Shown here piece after piece: positions 45,471 through 55,771 of a stretch of DNA of 64,000 bases. Source of the DNA: Alphaproteobacteria bacterium. GTDB taxonomy: Bacteria > Pseudomonadota > Alphaproteobacteria > SHVP01. Location of the stretch: the NCBI GenBank assembly GCA_040216735.1, contig JAVJOO010000002.1, positions 585,118-649,117 of the forward strand, given 5' to 3'. Numbering within the stretch: the stretch's first letter is position 1; every line of letters starts with the position of its first letter. Position numbers and translations under genes: made by a program. The notes beneath the pieces were generated by a model. The model worked only from the letters and a program-made list of their open reading frames with translations, was not told the origin of the DNA and made no database searches.

Positions 45471-47360
45471 ATGCGCGACGGTCTACATAGCCTAACTCCG
45501 ACCGGGGTCGACGTCATTGTTGTCGGCGGTGGCCATGCCGGGTGCGAAGCCGCGGCCGCCGCGGCACGGTTTGGCGCGCGCACCCTGTTGCTCACCCACA
45601 AACGCGCGACCATCGGTGAGATGTCCTGCAACCCCGCGATTGGCGGGTTGGGGAAGGGGCATTTGGTACGCGAGATCGATGCCCTCGATGGTCTCATGGG
45701 TCGGGTCGCGGATGCCGCGGGGATACAATTCCGGCTGCTCAATCGGCGTAAGGGGCCGGCGGTGCGGGGCCCCCGGGCCCAGGCCGACCGCGCGTTGTAC
45801 CGGGAGAGCATGCAAGCAGCCCTTGCAGCCATTCCCGGTCTGACTGTTGTTGAGGGCGGGGTCGAAGATCTCGTGGTCGAGAACGGTCGGGTCGCCGGTG
45901 TCGTCACCGGGGACGGCGACACCTACCGTGCCGGCGCCGTTGTCGTTACCGCGGGGACGTTCCTGCGCGGTCTCATCCATATCGGCGAGAAAAAAATACC
46001 CGCGGGGCGCGTCGGCGAGGCACCGGCGAACGGTTTGTCCCGGCGTTTCGAAGCGATCGGGTTTGGGCTCGGACGGTTGAAGACCGGGACGCCCGCGCGG
46101 TTGGACGGCCGGACCATCGATTGGGCCCGAACCGAGGTTCAACCGGGCGATGACGACCCGGTGTTCTTTTCCTTTTTGACCACGAAGGCGACGGCCCGCC
46201 AGGTGCCGTGCCATATCACCGGTACGACCGAAGCGACCCATCGAATCATCCGCGACAACCTCGCGCGCTCGCCGATGTATTCCGGTCAGATCGAAAGCGT
46301 GGGACCGCGGTACTGCCCCTCGATCGAGGACAAGGTGGTGCGCTTCCAAGAGAAGGCTGGACACCAAATTTTCCTTGAGCCAGAAGGACTTAGCGACCAC
46401 ACGATCTATCCAAACGGGATTTCCACGTCGCTGCCCGAAGACGTCCAGTACGCTTTCCTGCGCACGATTCCGGGGCTTGAGAACGTCACGGTCGTTCGTC
46501 CCGGATACGCCATCGAATACGACTATGTCGATCCGCGCGAGTTGCACGCGACGTTGGAGACCAAGCGGTTGCCAGGGCTCTATTTGGCCGGGCAGATTAA
46601 TGGAACGACCGGGTACGAAGAGGCTGGAGCGCAAGGTCTGATGGCCGGGTTAAATGCGGCCCGCGCAGCGGGGGGCCGCGACGGGGTCGTGATCGACCGT
46701 GCGACGGGCTACATTGGCGTGATGATCGACGACCTCGTGACGCGGGGGGTCAGCGAACCCTATCGGATGTTTACCTCGCGGGCCGAGTATCGATTGACGT
46801 TGAGGGCCGATAACGCCGACCAGCGGCTGACACCGCTTGGTCAAACGGCAGGGTGCGTGGGGTTAACACGGGCGACGGCGTTCGCGGGCAAAATGGTGCG
46901 CCTCCAGAGCGGACAGGCGCTTGCCCGGGAGCTGACGATGAGTTCCTCTGCGGCGCGGAACAACGGTCTGAGCGTGAGCGCCGACGGAGTGACACGGTCG
47001 GCGGCGCAGCTTTTGGCGTATCCGGGCGTCACCGTGGCGCGGTTGGCGACGGTGTGGCCGGCGCTGGGCGATCTTGGTACCGACGTGGTGGAACAGCTCG
47101 AAGTGGAGGCCCATTACGCCGGGTACCTGGAGCGGCAATCGGCGGACATTGTCGCCTTCCGCCGCGACGAGGATCTTGGCCTGCCCACGGACCTCGACTA
47201 CGCCTCGGTCGGCGGTTTGTCGATTGAAGTTCGAGGGCTGCTGGAGCGACACTGCCCCAGGACCTTAGGGGCTGCATCGCGGATCCCCGGGATGACGCCG
47301 GCGGCCTTGGTCGCTTTGTTGCGCCATGTCCGGGGCGCCGAGCGGCGCCGATCTGCATAA
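45471..47360 (+). CDS. mnmG: tRNA uridine-5-carboxymethylaminomethyl enzyme MnmG
   Basis: FAD-dependent partner of MnmE, 629 residues from the ATG at 45471 (a TTG 10 codons upstream is in frame but has no better signal). The FAD-binding [17 protein letters not shown] is at about residues 17-33. [25 protein letters not shown] and the later [24 protein letters not shown] are GidA signatures. Two perfect parS sites lie immediately downstream. Confidence 0.96.
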   Translation: MRDGLHSLTPTGVDVIVVGGGHAGCEAAAAAARFGARTLLLTHKRATIGEMSCNPAIGGLGKGHLVREIDALDGLMGRVADAAGIQFRLLNRRKGPAVRGPRAQADRALYRESMQAALAAIPGLTVVEGGVEDLVVENGRVAGVVTGDGDTYRAGAVVVTAGTFLRGLIHIGEKKIPAGRVGEAPANGLSRRFEAIGFGLGRLKTGTPARLDGRTIDWARTEVQPGDDDPVFFSFLTTKATARQVPCHITGTTEATHRIIRDNLARSPMYSGQIESVGPRYCPSIEDKVVRFQEKAGHQIFLEPEGLSDHTIYPNGISTSLPEDVQYAFLRTIPGLENVTVVRPGYAIEYDYVDPRELHATLETKRLPGLYLAGQINGTTGYEEAGAQGLMAGLNAARAAGGRDGVVIDRATGYIGVMIDDLVTRGVSEPYRMFTSRAEYRLTLRADNADQRLTPLGQTAGCVGLTRATAFAGKMVRLQSGQALARELTMSSSAARNNGLSVSADGVTRSAAQLLAYPGVTVARLATVWPALGDLGTDVVEQLEVEAHYAGYLERQSADIVAFRRDEDLGLPTDLDYASVGGLSIEVRGLLERHCPRTLGAASRIPGMTPAALVALLRHVRGAERRRSA

Positions 47361-47361
47361 A

Positions 47362-47377
47362 TGTTTCACGTGAAACA
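47362..47377. promoter_or_regulatory. parS centromere site, copy 1
   Basis: TGTTTCACGTGAAACA, a perfect match to the bacterial parS 16-mer, two bases after the mnmG stop. It binds ParB, encoded 1.5 kb downstream. Confidence 0.97.
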
Positions 47378-47398
47378 TTAGACAACACAACTGACCTA

Positions 47399-47414
47399 TG
47401 TTTCACGTGAAACA
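47399..47414. promoter_or_regulatory. parS centromere site, copy 2, abutting the rsmG start
   Basis: A second perfect TGTTTCACGTGAAACA, ending at the base before the rsmG ATG, so it occupies the space where a ribosome-binding site would be. Confidence 0.97.
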
Positions 47415-48023
47415 ATGACCCCCGAGGCCTTCCAGGCGGCGGTGGGCGTGTCCGATCAAGCCATCGGTCGGCTGAAACAATACCTCGATCTCCTGAACAA
47501 ATGGCAGGCGCGGATCAACCTGGTCGGGGCCTCGACACTTGACGACCCGTGGCGCCGCCACCTACTGGACGCGGCGCAGTTGCTTCCCCATATCCCCGCC
47601 GATGGCGGGCCGATCGTGGACCTGGGTGCCGGCGCGGGGATCCCCGGTTTGATCCTTGCCGCGTGTGGCGTGACGGACGTTCATCTGATCGAGTCCAACG
47701 CCCGCAAGGGTGTCTTTCTCCGCGAGGCGGCGCGGTTGATGGCGGTCGAGGTGACGGTACACACGGCGCGGGTTGAGGTCGTTACACTGGCGCGTCCCGC
47801 TGCCGCGGTAACGGCACGGGCGCTGGCACCGTTGACCGACCTGCTCGGCTACGCGATCCGCTTCGCAGGCCCCGGCACGCGGTGTCTTTTTCTCAAAGGA
47901 CAAGATGTTGTTATTGAATTGACCGAAGCCCGTAAATCTTGGAACATGTCGGCGCAGCTTGTGGATAGTTTGAGCGATCCGAGCGGGCGGCTTGTGGTGG
48001 TGGAGGAATTCGCACATGTCTGA
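47415..48023 (+). CDS. rsmG: 16S rRNA (guanine527-N7)-methyltransferase
   Basis: RsmG/GidB methylates G527 of 16S rRNA with AdoMet; 202 residues. SAM-binding loop IVDLGAGAGIPGLILA is at about residues 70-85, and LIESNARKGVFLREAARLM continues the motif. The ATG directly follows parS copy 2, and no Shine-Dalgarno sequence is visible, so translation may depend on leaderless or coupled initiation. ParB bound there could also repress it; that is inference. Its end overlaps the parA start by eight bases. Confidence 0.95.
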   Translation: MTPEAFQAAVGVSDQAIGRLKQYLDLLNKWQARINLVGASTLDDPWRRHLLDAAQLLPHIPADGGPIVDLGAGAGIPGLILAACGVTDVHLIESNARKGVFLREAARLMAVEVTVHTARVEVVTLARPAAAVTARALAPLTDLLGYAIRFAGPGTRCLFLKGQDVVIELTEARKSWNMSAQLVDSLSDPSGRLVVVEEFAHV

Positions 48024-48843
48024 GCTATCGACGACAACGGTGCCCGAGATGGTCGCGGCCAAGCATCACCGCGTTTACGCGATCGCCAACCAAAAGGGCG
48101 GCGTCGGCAAGACCACGACGACCATCAACCTGGCGACCGCGCTGGCCGCAGTCGGCAAGCGGGTCTTGGTGATCGACCTCGATCCCCAGGGCAATGCCAG
48201 TACCGGGTTGGGTTTCGATCAATCGAATCGGACGGTGACGGCCTACGACGTTCTTTCCGGGTCAGTGCCTTTGCGCCAAGCGATACGGCACACGCCGATC
48301 CCAGGACTTGACCTCGTGACCTCGACGGTCGATCTGCTGGGGGCCGAGATCGAACTGATCGACATGGACCGCCGCAGCTACCGGATGCGCGACGCGATTG
48401 AAGCCGCCGATACCGACCACGACTTCATCTTGATCGACTGCCCGCCGGCGCTGGGTCTACTGACGCTTAACGCGCTCTCGGCCGCCGATGCGGTCCTGAT
48501 CCCCCTGCAGTGCGAGTTCTTTGCACTCGAGGGTCTCAGCCAATTGCTGCGCACCGTCGACCGGGTCAAACGGTCGTTCAACCCCGACCTGGAGTTGACC
48601 GGGGTGGTGTTGACGATGTTCGACAAGCGGAACAACCTGTCCGAACAGGTCGCCGCCGATGCGCGCGGCCACTTGGGCGACAAGGTCTATGACACCATTA
48701 TTCCTCGCAACGTGCGGATCTCGGAAGCGCCGTCGCACGGTAAGCCCGCCCTGCTCTACGATCACAAATGCGCCGGCAGCCGAGCCTACATGGCGTTGGC
48801 CAAGGAATTCCTGCGCCGCGAGCGGGTTCCGCTGGCGGCCTGA
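48016..48843 (+). CDS. parA: Chromosome partitioning ATPase ParA
   Basis: Deviant Walker-type ATPase that moves ParB-parS complexes; 275 residues from the ATG at 48016, where GGAGGAA lies 7-14 bases upstream. Walker A is KGGVGKTTTT (about residues 23-32), and the deviant signature Lys is in the KGG. DHDFILIDCPPALGLL carries Walker B, and KRNNLSEQVAADARGHLGDKVYDT is typical of Soj-type chromosomal ParA. parB begins 14 bases after its stop. Confidence 0.97.
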   Translation: MSELSTTTVPEMVAAKHHRVYAIANQKGGVGKTTTTINLATALAAVGKRVLVIDLDPQGNASTGLGFDQSNRTVTAYDVLSGSVPLRQAIRHTPIPGLDLVTSTVDLLGAEIELIDMDRRSYRMRDAIEAADTDHDFILIDCPPALGLLTLNALSAADAVLIPLQCEFFALEGLSQLLRTVDRVKRSFNPDLELTGVVLTMFDKRNNLSEQVAADARGHLGDKVYDTIIPRNVRISEAPSHGKPALLYDHKCAGSRAYMALAKEFLRRERVPLAA

Positions 48844-48857
48844 CGATGGAGGGCACG

Positions 48858-49754
48858 ATGGCTGACGACGCACCGCGCAAGGGGCTGGGCCGGGGTCTCT
48901 CGGCGCTTCTCGGCGACGACCGCGAGGACTATGCCGCGCTCGACCAGGTCAAGGCCGCCCCGCGCGACCTGCCGATCGAGTTCCTGATGCCAAGCCCGTT
49001 CCAACCGCGTCACAGGTTTGACGAGGAGAACTTGCGCGAACTGGTGGCCTCTGTGCGTGAGCACGGAATCCTGCAGCCGATCCTGGTCCGGCGCCACGGC
49101 GACACCGGCGATCGCTATGAAATCATCGCCGGCGAGCGGCGTTGGCGCGCCGCGCAACAGGCGCGCCTCACCAAGGTTCCGGTCGTCGTCAAGGATTTCA
49201 ACGACGCCGAAGCGCTCGAAGTCGCGCTGATCGAGAACGTCCAACGAGAGGACCTGACGCCGATCGAAGAGGCCCAAGGTTACCAGCGCCTGATCGATGA
49301 ATTCGCCCATACCCAGGAACAGGTTTCCAAGCTGATCGGGCGCAGCCGCAGCCACATCGCCAACACCCTGCGGCTAATGAACCTCCCGATGGAAGTGCGG
49401 GAAATGTTGCACACCGGGTTGTTGACCGCCGGTCATGGCCGGGCCCTCTTGAACGATCCAAATCCGGTGGCTGCCGCCAAGCGCATCGTGGCCGGCGGAC
49501 TCAACGTCCGCGAGGCCGAAGCTCAGTCCCCGAAGAAACGGCGGGCTACGGCAGCGGTACCGGCCAAGGACGCCGATACGCTGGCTCTGGAGCGGGATCT
49601 GTCGAGCGCTTTAGGGCTCCACGTGAGCGTCGGATTCAAGGGCGAGAAAAAGGGTGGGACCCTCAAGATCGCCTACAGCACCCTCGATCAGCTTGACGAG
49701 ATTTGCCGCCGACTTCTGCACCATCCCCAGGGATCGAACGGTACCCCGGATTAG
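48858..49754 (+). CDS. parB: Chromosome partitioning protein ParB
   Basis: CTP-dependent clamp that loads at parS; 298 residues from the ATG at 48858 with GAGGG upstream (ATG at 48846 is the alternative). KGLGRGLSALLG is the usual N-terminal motif that contacts ParA. The GERRWRAA motif is in the CTPase core, and the HTH SKLIGRSRSHIANTLRLMNLP is near residues 155-180. Two parS sites lie 1.4 kb upstream. Confidence 0.97.
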   Translation: MADDAPRKGLGRGLSALLGDDREDYAALDQVKAAPRDLPIEFLMPSPFQPRHRFDEENLRELVASVREHGILQPILVRRHGDTGDRYEIIAGERRWRAAQQARLTKVPVVVKDFNDAEALEVALIENVQREDLTPIEEAQGYQRLIDEFAHTQEQVSKLIGRSRSHIANTLRLMNLPMEVREMLHTGLLTAGHGRALLNDPNPVAAAKRIVAGGLNVREAEAQSPKKRRATAAVPAKDADTLALERDLSSALGLHVSVGFKGEKKGGTLKIAYSTLDQLDEICRRLLHHPQGSNGTPD

Positions 49755-49800
49755 TCGTTACGGTTTCGCAACAATAAGGACGGCGGGGTTGGCGCCGCCC

Positions 49801-50829
49801 TCATCCAGGAGTTCGAGCGGCAGCGGCGATCCGAATTAGGGCACGTTCAAGGAGAGCGGCATCAGGAAATCCGGTGGTTTTGCAATTTAGTTCCGCTTCC
49901 GTAACAATCTGAAGGGCGCGCCCAAGGTGGGATGGCGACCAGCGTTGAAGCTGCGCCGAAAACTCATTTTGCTGTTTGAAAAAAACCGGTGGTCGCAATC
50001 GGGTCATCGCCGTCTTCGGCGGTGTGCCGGTCTGATAATCCGCCGCCGCCAGCATCAGCCGTTGGAAATGCCGACCCACCGCGCGAATGATCGCCACAGG
50101 CGCGACGCCCTCTCGGTAGGCCCGTTGAAGCGCATCGTCTAACCGGACGGCATTGCCACTCGCCGTGGCCATGGCGACATCGTCAGTCGAGACGGCTCCA
50201 ACATCTCCCACCGACTGTTCGACATCGGCCACGCTGATTGTCCCGCCGCCGTCGCCCTTGAACAGAATCAGTTTTTCGACCTCGCCGCGGGTCACCATTC
50301 GGTCGCCGCCCAACCGGCTCGCCAAATCATCGATCGCCGCGGGTTCGATTTGTAAACCGGCCGATTTGACCGACTGCCGAATCAATTGGGTCACCGATTC
50401 CGCATCGTCGACATAGCAAGGTACTGCCGCCGCGCCCTTCGCTTTCTCGAATACCTTGCGGAGGCCCGACCGGGGCCCGAGGTCCCCGGCCTCGACAACA
50501 AAAAAAGCCTCGCTGCGGTCGAGTTCCAAAATCGGTTCGAAGGCCTTCACCACGCTTTCATCGGCTTGACGAACCAGCACCACGCGGCTTTCGCCGGTCA
50601 AACTCATAGAAGCAGATTCGTCGACAATCCGTGCCGGATCATCCGCAATCTTTCCAGCTTCAATTTCCAAAAATCGAAACGGATCGTCGGCATCGCCGAG
50701 CACGCTGCGGACAAGGGCGCGCCCGCGTTCGCGGACCAAGCCGCTATCCGGTCCATACAACAACACGGCAACCACATTACCGGGCCGCTTGCGGAGAAAA
50801 ACATCGGCTTCGCGGGCGGACACTTTCAC
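49801..50829 (-). CDS. holA: DNA polymerase III delta subunit
   Basis: Clamp-loader subunit that opens the sliding clamp; 342 residues. MKVSAREADVFLRKRP starts it, and LLYGPDSGLVRERGRALV is the family's P-loop-like but non-hydrolysing motif. Later residues form the helical collar with LRPPVFFKQQNEF. It is convergent with parB across 46 bases. holA next to lptE and leuS is a conserved alphaproteobacterial arrangement. Confidence 0.92.
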   Translation of the reverse strand: MKVSAREADVFLRKRPGNVVAVLLYGPDSGLVRERGRALVRSVLGDADDPFRFLEIEAGKIADDPARIVDESASMSLTGESRVVLVRQADESVVKAFEPILELDRSEAFFVVEAGDLGPRSGLRKVFEKAKGAAAVPCYVDDAESVTQLIRQSVKSAGLQIEPAAIDDLASRLGGDRMVTRGEVEKLILFKGDGGGTISVADVEQSVGDVGAVSTDDVAMATASGNAVRLDDALQRAYREGVAPVAIIRAVGRHFQRLMLAAADYQTGTPPKTAMTRLRPPVFFKQQNEFSAQLQRWSPSHLGRALQIVTEAELNCKTTGFPDAALLERALIRIAAAARTPG

Positions 50830-50841
50830 GGTGCGCCTGGC

Positions 50842-51348
50842 CTAGGTATCTGTCGCGTTGAAGTGTACGCCGAGCCGCAGGGCAATACTGTCGGCGACTT
50901 GTCGTGCCGCGCGGCGCAAAGCGTCGGCCTCGGCCGTGATGTTGGCGAACTCGGAACGCACGATGTTGAAGGCAGCGACGGAGCGCGTCTGGCCGCTCGT
51001 CACCACCGCGCCTGTCGCGATCTCCCGTAACACAAACGTCGCCTCTAACGCGACGTTGAAACGCGTTGCCTGTTCGTCGCGCTGAAACGCAACGCCTTCT
51101 TTGGTTTGCTCGAGCGTGACGGTGAGCTCGTACACCGGGGCCTGCGGGACGCCCCGCGGCGTCAACGAATCAATAAGTTGATTGTGGACGAGTTGGCCGA
51201 CCCGATCGTCAATGGGTACAACGGCAATGCCACCGAACGCCTGCCGCACTTGTTCCCCGCCGGCTCGTTCGCCGTACAGCGGTTGAAATCCGCAGCCGCC
51301 GAGTAGGAGCCCGCACATCACGACCGCTGCGGCGAACCTAGACAACAA
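50842..51348 (-). CDS. lptE: LPS-assembly lipoprotein LptE
   Basis: Outer-membrane lipoprotein that plugs LptD for LPS export; 168 residues. Signal segment followed by lipobox LGGC (Cys about residue 19) and the GFQPLYG motif common to LptE of this class. The body has the alpha/beta sandwich pattern, with [11 protein letters not shown]. It overlaps the leuS stop by 11 bases and precedes holA by 12 bases, all on one transcript. Confidence 0.9.
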   Translation of the reverse strand: MLSRFAAAVVMCGLLLGGCGFQPLYGERAGGEQVRQAFGGIAVVPIDDRVGQLVHNQLIDSLTPRGVPQAPVYELTVTLEQTKEGVAFQRDEQATRFNVALEATFVLREIATGAVVTSGQTRSVAAFNIVRSEFANITAEADALRRAARQVADSIALRLGVHFNATDT

Positions 51349-53905
51349 TATTCACAATCTTGTCGGGTACGACGATCACTTTGCGCGCCGTCTTCCCGTC
51401 CATCGCCCGTACAACATTGTCGAGCGCGAGCGCAGCTGACTCGAGAGACGCGCGATCAGTCCCCTTTGCCACCTCCAATGTGCCGCGCAATTTCCCCGAC
51501 ACCTGAACCGCGATCGTCACGCTGTCATCGGTCGCCAACGCCAGGTCGGCCTCGGGCCAGGCTTCCTCGGCCAACAAAGAAGTATGGCCGAGCCTTTGCC
51601 ATAGTTCCTCCGCCAGATGCGGCATCATCGGTGCGACCAACTGGACCAACGCCTCAAGACCTTCACGCAACGGTCCGGACCCGACCGACCCTTTCGCGTC
51701 GCCAAGTGTATTGGCCAATTCATAGATCCGCGCCACCGCACGATTGAACCGCAGCGCCTCGAGGTCGTCGCTCACAGCGAGGATGGTCTTGTGCACTACG
51801 CGGCGCAGCGCCACCGTTGCCGCGTCCTGCGCACCATCGCTCCCGGTTTCCGCCTCGAGTTCGGCGACCGAAGAGAGGATCAACCGCCATAGCCGATTGG
51901 TGAACCGCCAAGCGCCCTGGACGCCGGATTCAGTCCATTCGAGGTCGCGCTCCGGCGGGCTGTCGGACAGCATGAACCACCGCGCCGTGTCCGCACCGTA
52001 CTGATCGATGATCGAGCCGGGATCGACGACATTTTTCTTGGACTTCGACATCGATTCGGACCGCCCGATCGTGACCGGCGTACCGTCGTCGCCCTTGGTT
52101 GCGCTGCCATCCGGATGAAAAACGACGTCTTCCGGATAGAGCCATTTGCCCGCCGCACTTTTATAGGTTTCGTGGCACACCATGCCTTGGGTGAATAAAC
52201 CGGCGAAGGGCTCATCCATCGCCACGTGACCGCAGCGGCGCATCGCACGGACAAAGAATCGCGAATACAGAAGATGCAAAATCGCGTGTTCAATTCCGCC
52301 GATGTATTGATCGACCGGGAGCCAGTAGTCGACCGCATTCCTTTCGACCGGGATATCGGCGCGGGCCGAACAAAAACGCGCGAAGTACCACGACGAATCG
52401 ACGAACGTATCGAGGGTGTCGGTTTCGCGTCGCGCCGCCGCGCCGCATTTCGGACAGGTCGTGTTCTTCCATGTCGGATGATGATCGAGCGGGTTACCCG
52501 GCTTGTCGAAGGTGACATCGTCGGGCAGCACGACGGGTAGCGTCGCAATTGGCACCGGCACGATCCCGCACGCTTCGCAATGGATCACAGGCACCGGGCA
52601 CCCCCAGTAACGCTGCCGCGAGACGCCCCAATCGCGCAAACGGAAGTTGACCGTTGTAACGCCACACCCGAGATCGGCGAGGCGCTTCGCCATCTCCGTC
52701 TTGGCCGCCGGCACGGTCAGCCCGTCGAGGAAGTCGGAGTTGATCAACAGCCCGTCATCGACGAAGGCTTCGTCGCCCACCGTAAAGGTCGTTGGGTCCG
52801 CTCCTTTGGGGGCGACAACAGGGATAACGTCGAGCCCTAGTTTGCGGGCGAAATCGAGGTCGCGCTGATCGTGGGCCGGGCACCCGAAAATCGCGCCGGT
52901 GCCGTATTCCATCAACACGAAATTGGCGATAAATATCGGCAGTTCGCGCCCGTCGAACGGATGCAGCGCCTTGAGACCGGTGTCGAACCCCTTCTTCTCG
53001 ACGCGTTCGATCTCGGCTTCGCTAGTGCCCATCCGGTTGCATTCGGCGATGAACGTGGCCGCATCGGCGTTGCCCTCGGCGACGCGCTTGGCCAGAGGAT
53101 GACTCGGCGCCAAGGCGCAGAAGGTCGCGCCGAATAACGTGTCGTGACGGGTTGTGTAGACCTCGAGAGTCTCTTTGCTCTCTTTTAGGGCGAATGTGAG
53201 CCGGACTCCCTCGGAGCGACCGATCCAATTTTCCTGCATCAACCGGACGCGCTCGGGCCACCGCTCCAGCGTCTTTAACGATGCCAACAGATCGTCGTTG
53301 AATTCCGTGATCTTGAAGAACCACTGGCTGAGCTCGCGCTTCTCGACCAATGCGCCCGAACGCCATCCCCGGCCGTCGATAACTTGCTCGTTGGCCAACA
53401 CGGTGTGATCGACAGGATCCCAGTTGACGACGGACTTACGTCGGTACACCAGTCCGGCCTCCAGCATCTCGAGGAAGAGCTGCTGCTGGTGGCGGTAGTA
53501 ACCGGGATGACAGGTGGCGATTTCGCGAGACCAATCGAGCGACAGCCCCATGCTTTTCAACTCGGCGCGCATCGCATCGATATTGTCGTAGGTCCATTTC
53601 GCGGGGTGCACGCCCATGTCCCGCGCGGCGTTCTCGGCAGGTAGGCCGAAGGCGTCCCACCCCATCGGATGCAATACGTTGAATCCGCGGGCACGCTTGT
53701 AACGAGCAACCACGTCGCCAAGCGTGTAGTTGCGTACATGCCCCATGTGAATCCGGCCCGACGGATAGGGGAACATCTCGAGCACATAGTACTTGGGCCT
53801 CGTCGAATCGACGGTGGATTCGAAAACCTTGCGGTCGGCCCACACCTTCTGCCAACGAATCTCGGCTTCCTTGGCGTTGTAGCGCTCGATGTCCTGTGTA
53901 CTCAT
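51338..53905 (-). CDS. leuS: Leucyl-tRNA synthetase
   Basis: Class I aminoacyl-tRNA synthetase, 855 residues. The HIGH-type motif is HMGH in [14 protein letters not shown] (about residue 50), and the KMSKS-type motif is SMSKSKKN (about residue 630). The editing domain CP1 spans about 220-420. N-terminal [14 protein letters not shown] is typical. It heads the leuS-lptE-holA transcript and runs opposite to mnmE-parB. Confidence 0.97.
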   Translation of the reverse strand: MSTQDIERYNAKEAEIRWQKVWADRKVFESTVDSTRPKYYVLEMFPYPSGRIHMGHVRNYTLGDVVARYKRARGFNVLHPMGWDAFGLPAENAARDMGVHPAKWTYDNIDAMRAELKSMGLSLDWSREIATCHPGYYRHQQQLFLEMLEAGLVYRRKSVVNWDPVDHTVLANEQVIDGRGWRSGALVEKRELSQWFFKITEFNDDLLASLKTLERWPERVRLMQENWIGRSEGVRLTFALKESKETLEVYTTRHDTLFGATFCALAPSHPLAKRVAEGNADAATFIAECNRMGTSEAEIERVEKKGFDTGLKALHPFDGRELPIFIANFVLMEYGTGAIFGCPAHDQRDLDFARKLGLDVIPVVAPKGADPTTFTVGDEAFVDDGLLINSDFLDGLTVPAAKTEMAKRLADLGCGVTTVNFRLRDWGVSRQRYWGCPVPVIHCEACGIVPVPIATLPVVLPDDVTFDKPGNPLDHHPTWKNTTCPKCGAAARRETDTLDTFVDSSWYFARFCSARADIPVERNAVDYWLPVDQYIGGIEHAILHLLYSRFFVRAMRRCGHVAMDEPFAGLFTQGMVCHETYKSAAGKWLYPEDVVFHPDGSATKGDDGTPVTIGRSESMSKSKKNVVDPGSIIDQYGADTARWFMLSDSPPERDLEWTESGVQGAWRFTNRLWRLILSSVAELEAETGSDGAQDAATVALRRVVHKTILAVSDDLEALRFNRAVARIYELANTLGDAKGSVGSGPLREGLEALVQLVAPMMPHLAEELWQRLGHTSLLAEEAWPEADLALATDDSVTIAVQVSGKLRGTLEVAKGTDRASLESAALALDNVVRAMDGKTARKVIVVPDKIVNIVV

Positions 53906-53965
53906 CTGCCTTAAGGGCGTTGATTGTGCCGCCGCCTGAATAACCCACCCGCCGCAAACTCACAA

Positions 53966-53987
53966 CGGGCCCGGGCGCGCCGGCCCG
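53966..53987. terminator. GC-rich hairpin, possible terminator
   Basis: CGGGCC and GGCCCG arms (6 bp) around a 10-base loop, between leuS and the fusion dioxygenase gene. Only a weak T-rich tail follows on the minus strand, so it is a marginal terminator for the upstream DUF3576 operon. Confidence 0.3.
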
Positions 53988-53996
53988 CAGATGAGG

Positions 53997-55064
53997 CTAT
54001 TTGCGCTTCCCTTGCTGGAGCTTTTGCCGTTCGCGTTCGCCAAAAAAGAAGCACAAAAGGACGAAGCGTTCTCCCTCAAGCACGGGCATCACCTCGTGCA
54101 ATAACGAGCAACTGAAGACCAGCGCTTCGCCGGCTCTTGGCTTGTACTCCTCGGGCCCGAACTCGGCGAAGCGCAATCCGCCGCCGGTGTATTCGTCCGG
54201 TTCGTTGAGCAACAACGACATTGCGAAGCGGCGAAATGCGATCGCCGGTGCGTTGTTGTCGCGGTGGGCGCGAAAATACCCACCCGTGTCGGCCCCGTAG
54301 CGCGCGACCTTGAGCTCGGTCGTACCGACGACCTGGAAGTCGAAGGCCTTGGCAACCTCGGGCGCGACGCGGCGGCCGATCAGATTGGCAATGCGCGCGC
54401 GCAGGTCTTTGTCATCGACGATATGGTCGCGCCGCGCCTTCGAGGTTTGGCTTTCGACCCCGTCGTCGCGATTGGCGCGCGGGTTGAATGAGCCGCTGGC
54501 GAAGTTCCCTTCGGTCCGCCACATGTGCATGAGATCGCTGCACAACGCTGCGTCGAAAACTTCCGGTACGGTCAAGATCGGCGCCGGTCGCGGTACGGCA
54601 ACCGGGGACGGTTGGCGGGCAACGCTGTCGACGGCGGTTACAACCGCTTCCACCGCGACCGTGGGATCGTCGGTTCGCGACACAGCGGCTACGCGCAGAC
54701 GGCGGTCGAGAACATAGATCGTCAACGTCGGCACTGCGCGGTCGCCGGCATGGCAGTAAACGTCGCTGACAGTTCCCTTGGGATCGGCAAGGACGCCGAC
54801 GGGGATGTTCAGCCGTACCGCCAGGGCGCCATTGTCCGCACAGGACAGCCGGGTAACGATGAAGACGTCGGCCTTTTTGAGACGTCCCAGCGCGGCAACG
54901 AACGGCGCCAGCACCGCGTCGTCGCGCCCGTCGCAAAAGGCGAACACCATCGGGTTGCCGCGCGAATGGATACTCAGGCCGGTCGGGTTACCCCCAACGT
55001 CCGGAAGCTGGAAATCCGGGACGCTGTCGCCACGCTCGAAAACGACCCGTGGCGCAGCCGTCAT
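53997..55064 (-). CDS. Redoxin-like/2OG-Fe(II) prolyl-hydroxylase fusion
   Basis: A 355-residue fusion from the ATG at 55064. Residues 1-150 have a peroxiredoxin-like fold (GDSVPDFQLPD, VPTLTIYVLD), but where the peroxidatic Cys should lie the sequence is GRDDAVL, so the active Cys appears lost. Residues 165-350 are a prolyl 4-hydroxylase-type dioxygenase with Fe ligands His267, Asp269 and His323 and the 2-oxoglutarate Arg333. The overlap with the DUF3576 gene (ATGA) shows coupling. Function unknown; a thiol- or peptide-directed hydroxylation is a guess. Confidence 0.85.
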   Translation of the reverse strand: MTAAPRVVFERGDSVPDFQLPDVGGNPTGLSIHSRGNPMVFAFCDGRDDAVLAPFVAALGRLKKADVFIVTRLSCADNGALAVRLNIPVGVLADPKGTVSDVYCHAGDRAVPTLTIYVLDRRLRVAAVSRTDDPTVAVEAVVTAVDSVARQPSPVAVPRPAPILTVPEVFDAALCSDLMHMWRTEGNFASGSFNPRANRDDGVESQTSKARRDHIVDDKDLRARIANLIGRRVAPEVAKAFDFQVVGTTELKVARYGADTGGYFRAHRDNNAPAIAFRRFAMSLLLNEPDEYTGGGLRFAEFGPEEYKPRAGEALVFSCSLLHEVMPVLEGERFVLLCFFFGERERQKLQQGKRK

Positions 55065-55624
55065 CGGCTGCCGAAGGTCGAATTGATGCGCAATTCCCGG
55101 GCCCGCGTCAGGATCGCGTTTTCCAGGGTCGGCGCGGTGTCCGCGGCCGGGCGGATATCGTCCCAGCCTTGGGCGCCGCTCCGCTGTTGCTTGAACAACG
55201 CAACCCGAATCCCGTCGGCTCGCAGTCGCGTGTCGAGGATATAAACGGTCATCTTGAACCGCTCGTTCGGGGTTTCCGGGGGGCTGAACCAATCGGTGAT
55301 GATGACGCCGCCAAAGGGATCGGCGGAGGCCAGCGGCATGAAGGAAATGGTATCCAGCGAGGCGCGCCACAGGAAGCTGTTGACGCCAATCCCGCCGCCG
55401 CCTTGGCCCTCGTCGTCGCGGTTGCCGCCGAAGGTAAGGCCGTCCTCGCCTGTGAGTCGTCCGCCGGTACTCGCGCGGGCGACACTTTTAGGGGCCGAAA
55501 CGCCTGGCGAAACGTCGACATACTCCTCGGAGGTGTTGTCCGGCCGGACGTTGCCGCAGGCCGCGACGCTCAATATCGCGACGCCAAGAAAAACCGGTCC
55601 GAGGTATCGTCCGAATCGCGTCAC
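55061..55624 (-). CDS. DUF3576 lipoprotein
   Basis: A 187-residue predicted lipoprotein with lipobox VAAC (Cys about residue 23). GIGVNSFLWRASLDTISFMPLASADPFGGVIITDWFSPPETPNERFK is the DUF3576 signature. In many alphaproteobacteria this gene lies next to leuS and lptE, so the dioxygenase gene between them here looks like an insertion. Role in the cell envelope is assumed from location only. Confidence 0.88.
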   Translation of the reverse strand: MTRFGRYLGPVFLGVAILSVAACGNVRPDNTSEEYVDVSPGVSAPKSVARASTGGRLTGEDGLTFGGNRDDEGQGGGGIGVNSFLWRASLDTISFMPLASADPFGGVIITDWFSPPETPNERFKMTVYILDTRLRADGIRVALFKQQRSGAQGWDDIRPAADTAPTLENAILTRARELRINSTFGSR

Positions 55625-55771
55625 AATGTTGGTCCCTTCATTGGTACGACCCCGCCGATCGGGCGGAACCTTGGGCGGAACTATGCTAGTACCGAACCCT
55701 CAATATGGCATCAATATGGCATCTGGCGCCGCCAAAGGAACAGCGCCGGCAAAGAAATTCGGAACCCGGAC

